Below are positions 4,636 to 5,860 of a stretch of DNA of 5,860 nucleotides, piece after piece. The notes beneath the pieces were generated by a model that was not told where the DNA came from, did no database searches, and saw nothing but the letters and a program-made list of their open reading frames with translations. A program made the position numbers and the translations under genes. Origin of the DNA: a bacterium (GTDB taxonomy: Bacteria; Krumholzibacteriota; Krumholzibacteria; LZORAL124-64-63); NCBI GenBank assembly GCA_016873405.1, contig VGXH01000134.1, positions 1-5,860 of the forward strand. The letters run 5' to 3'. The stretch's first letter is position 1, and each line of letters begins with the position of its first letter.

Positions 4636-5860
4636 GTGGCGGATTTCGAACTGTGCGTGATCGGCAGCGGTCCCGGCGGCCAGAAGGCGGCCATCCAGGC
4701 GGCCAAGCTCGGGCACCGGGTCTGCGTCGTCGAGCGGATGGAGCAGGTCGGCGGCGTCGCCGTCCACACCGGCACCATCCCGTCGAAGGCGCTGCGCGAG
4801 GCGATCATGCGCGCCACCGCCGGCAAGGACCACCTGTCCGCGCGCGGCGAGGTCCGCACCGGCCGTCTGACCATCGGCGAATTGCTCAGTTCGTGCCAGC
4901 GCATCATCGCCACCGAGATGGAGATCGTGCGCGTGCAGTTGCGGCGCAACGGCGTCGACGTGATCCCCCGTCGCGGCCGGCTTCGGTGCCCTTCGACGAC
5001 ACGTGCGTGTTCACATCGGACGACCTGCTGCGGCTGCCCTGTCTGCCCGAAACGTTGATCGTCTGCGGCGGCGGCGTCATCGGCACCGAGTTCGCCTCGA
5101 TGTTCGCGCGCCTGGGCGTGCGCGTGACCTTGGTCGAGCGCGGCCCGCGCGTGCTCGGCTTCCTGGACCTGCAGATCGGCGAAGCCCTGCAGTACCACCT
5201 GCGCTCCCGCGGCCTGACGCTGCGCCTGGGCGAGGAGGTCACCGGTGTGCGCCGCGTGACCGGCGCCGAGGCGGATACGGCCGGCGTCGAGGTGAGCCTG
5301 CGCTCGGGCAAGCTGCTGCGCGCCCAGGCCGTGCTGTGGTGCCTCGGCCGCCATGGCGCCACGGCGCGCCTGAACCTGCCGGCGGTCGGTCTGGAGACCG
5401 ACGAGCGGGACCGTCTGCAGGTGGACGAGCACTATCGGACGGCCAACGCCGATATCTACGCCGTGGGCGACGTCATCGGCTTCCCCGCCCTGGCCTCGAC
5501 CTCGATGAACCAGGGCCGCACCGCGGTCTGCCACATGTTCGGCGTCGAGACCCAGGACCGCAGCCGCGACTTCCCCATCGGCATCTACTCGATTCCCGAG
5601 ATCAGCACCGTCGGCCGCAGCGAGGAGCAGCTGACCGAACAGGGCGTTCCCTACGAGACCGGCAGCGCCCGCTACACCGAGACGGCGCGCGGCCAACTGC
5701 TCGGTGACGATGTCGGCCTGCTGAAGATCATCTTCCACCCGCAGTCCCACGCCGTGCTCGGCGTGCACATCATCGGGACCGGCGCGACCGAGCTGATCCA
5801 CATCGGTCAGGCCGTCCTGTCGCTGAGCGGCACCGTGGACTACTTCGTCGAGAGCGCGTT
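4636..5860 (+). pseudogene. sthA: Soluble pyridine nucleotide transhydrogenase (SthA), frame-disrupted and 3'-partial
   Basis: SthA is a cytoplasmic FAD enzyme that transfers hydride between NADPH and NAD+, balancing the two pools. The N-terminal fragment has the FAD-binding GSGPGG (10-15), E33 at the end of the second strand, and [18 protein letters not shown]. The GTIPSK motif identifies SthA: the redox cysteines of lipoamide dehydrogenase are absent (Ala42 and Thr47 here). This frame runs to a stop at 5058, but family sequence ends near [10 protein letters not shown] (about 4980). From about 4974 a different frame carries the protein on: [13 protein letters not shown], the NAD(P) site VCGGGVIGTEFAS, then YAVGDVIGFPALASTSMNQG, IPEISTVGRSEEQL and the dimerisation-domain segment TELIHIGQ. 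It is open to the window edge, where about 25 residues are still missing. Compared with E. coli SthA (466 residues), some 30-35 residues around FVIACGSRP are lost at the junction. As written the product would be inactive. An assembly error is possible because both flanks are well conserved. Confidence 0.85.
4966..4991 (+). other. Frameshift/deletion junction in sthA
   Basis: Upstream frame reads V-I-P-R-R-G-R (to 4980); downstream frame reads R-P-A-S-V-P-F-D (from 4974). The shared cgcggccgg could encode both the end of a G-R-A-R-like motif and the S-R-P-A motif of the family. That would fit a deletion between short GC-rich direct repeats. The exact edges cannot be fixed without an intact relative. 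Confidence 0.6.

Noticed and set aside
4960..4985. Programmed ribosomal frameshift as an explanation for the sthA frame change.
   Set aside because: No slippery heptamer is seen, only a run of five C. A frameshift would not restore the 30-35 conserved residues that are also missing.
5003..5707. Plus-strand open frame of 234 residues within sthA.
   Set aside because: It is in the third frame, not the one carrying the SthA motifs. Its composition is Arg/Pro-rich and it shows no domain.
4636..5860. Lipoamide dehydrogenase, mercuric reductase or glutathione reductase instead of SthA.
   Set aside because: The paired redox cysteines required by those enzymes are absent (Ala42, Thr47). The [10 protein letters not shown] motif and the C-terminal TELIHIGQ segment fit SthA best.
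1..5860. CRISPR array, insertion sequence, tRNA, rRNA or phage attachment site.
   Set aside because: No regularly spaced repeats, transposase motifs, terminal inverted repeats or tRNA-like cloverleaf were recognised by eye. The palindromes found are isolated.

Overview
The window is very GC-rich with strong third-position GC. It has the envelope logic of a Gram-negative bacterium: a periplasmic adaptor of a tripartite efflux pump, MacB-type permeases and a type IV pilin-like (type II secretion) protein. The mix of families, the tight tail-to-head operon and the absence of recognisable model-organism sequence would fit an uncultivated or metagenome-assembled lineage, for example of the FCB/Krumholzibacteriota/Eisenbacteria kind. 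That placement is a guess and nothing in the window proves it.

Left part (1-2849, + strand) is a translationally coupled efflux/export operon. It holds the C-terminal end of an RND/MacA-type periplasmic adaptor, a MacB/FtsX-type ABC permease (389-1618, ATGA overlap) and a second paralogous permease (1611-2849, 8-nt overlap). The two permeases probably pair as a heterodimer. They carry no ATPase domain, so a separate ATPase (and an outer-membrane channel) must be encoded elsewhere, most likely upstream of the window.

Middle (2850-3486) contains no intact gene. On the minus strand (3295 down to 2890) lie readable remnants of a membrane sensor of the chemoreceptor/HAMP type. They are scattered over three reading frames with an internal stop and a probable loss at a long palindrome. 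About 190 bases of leader follow (3296-3486), with a weak promoter-like pair and a good ribosome binding site for the next gene.

Right part (3487-5860, + strand) begins with a 353-residue pseudopilin-like protein. It starts like GspG but appears to contain three successive copies of the GspG C-terminal 'W-G-x-P ... G-x-D-G' unit and lacks the usual Glu at mature position 5. After an 87-base gap with a GC hairpin comes sthA, a soluble pyridine nucleotide transhydrogenase (GTG start). Its reading frame is broken near 4975 by a frameshift combined with loss of about 30-35 residues of the FAD domain; the rest reads well to the window edge.

The most notable items are the triplicated pseudopilin and the two broken genes. 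Two disrupted genes so close together could reflect true decay or local sequence/assembly errors, and only the raw reads can separate these.
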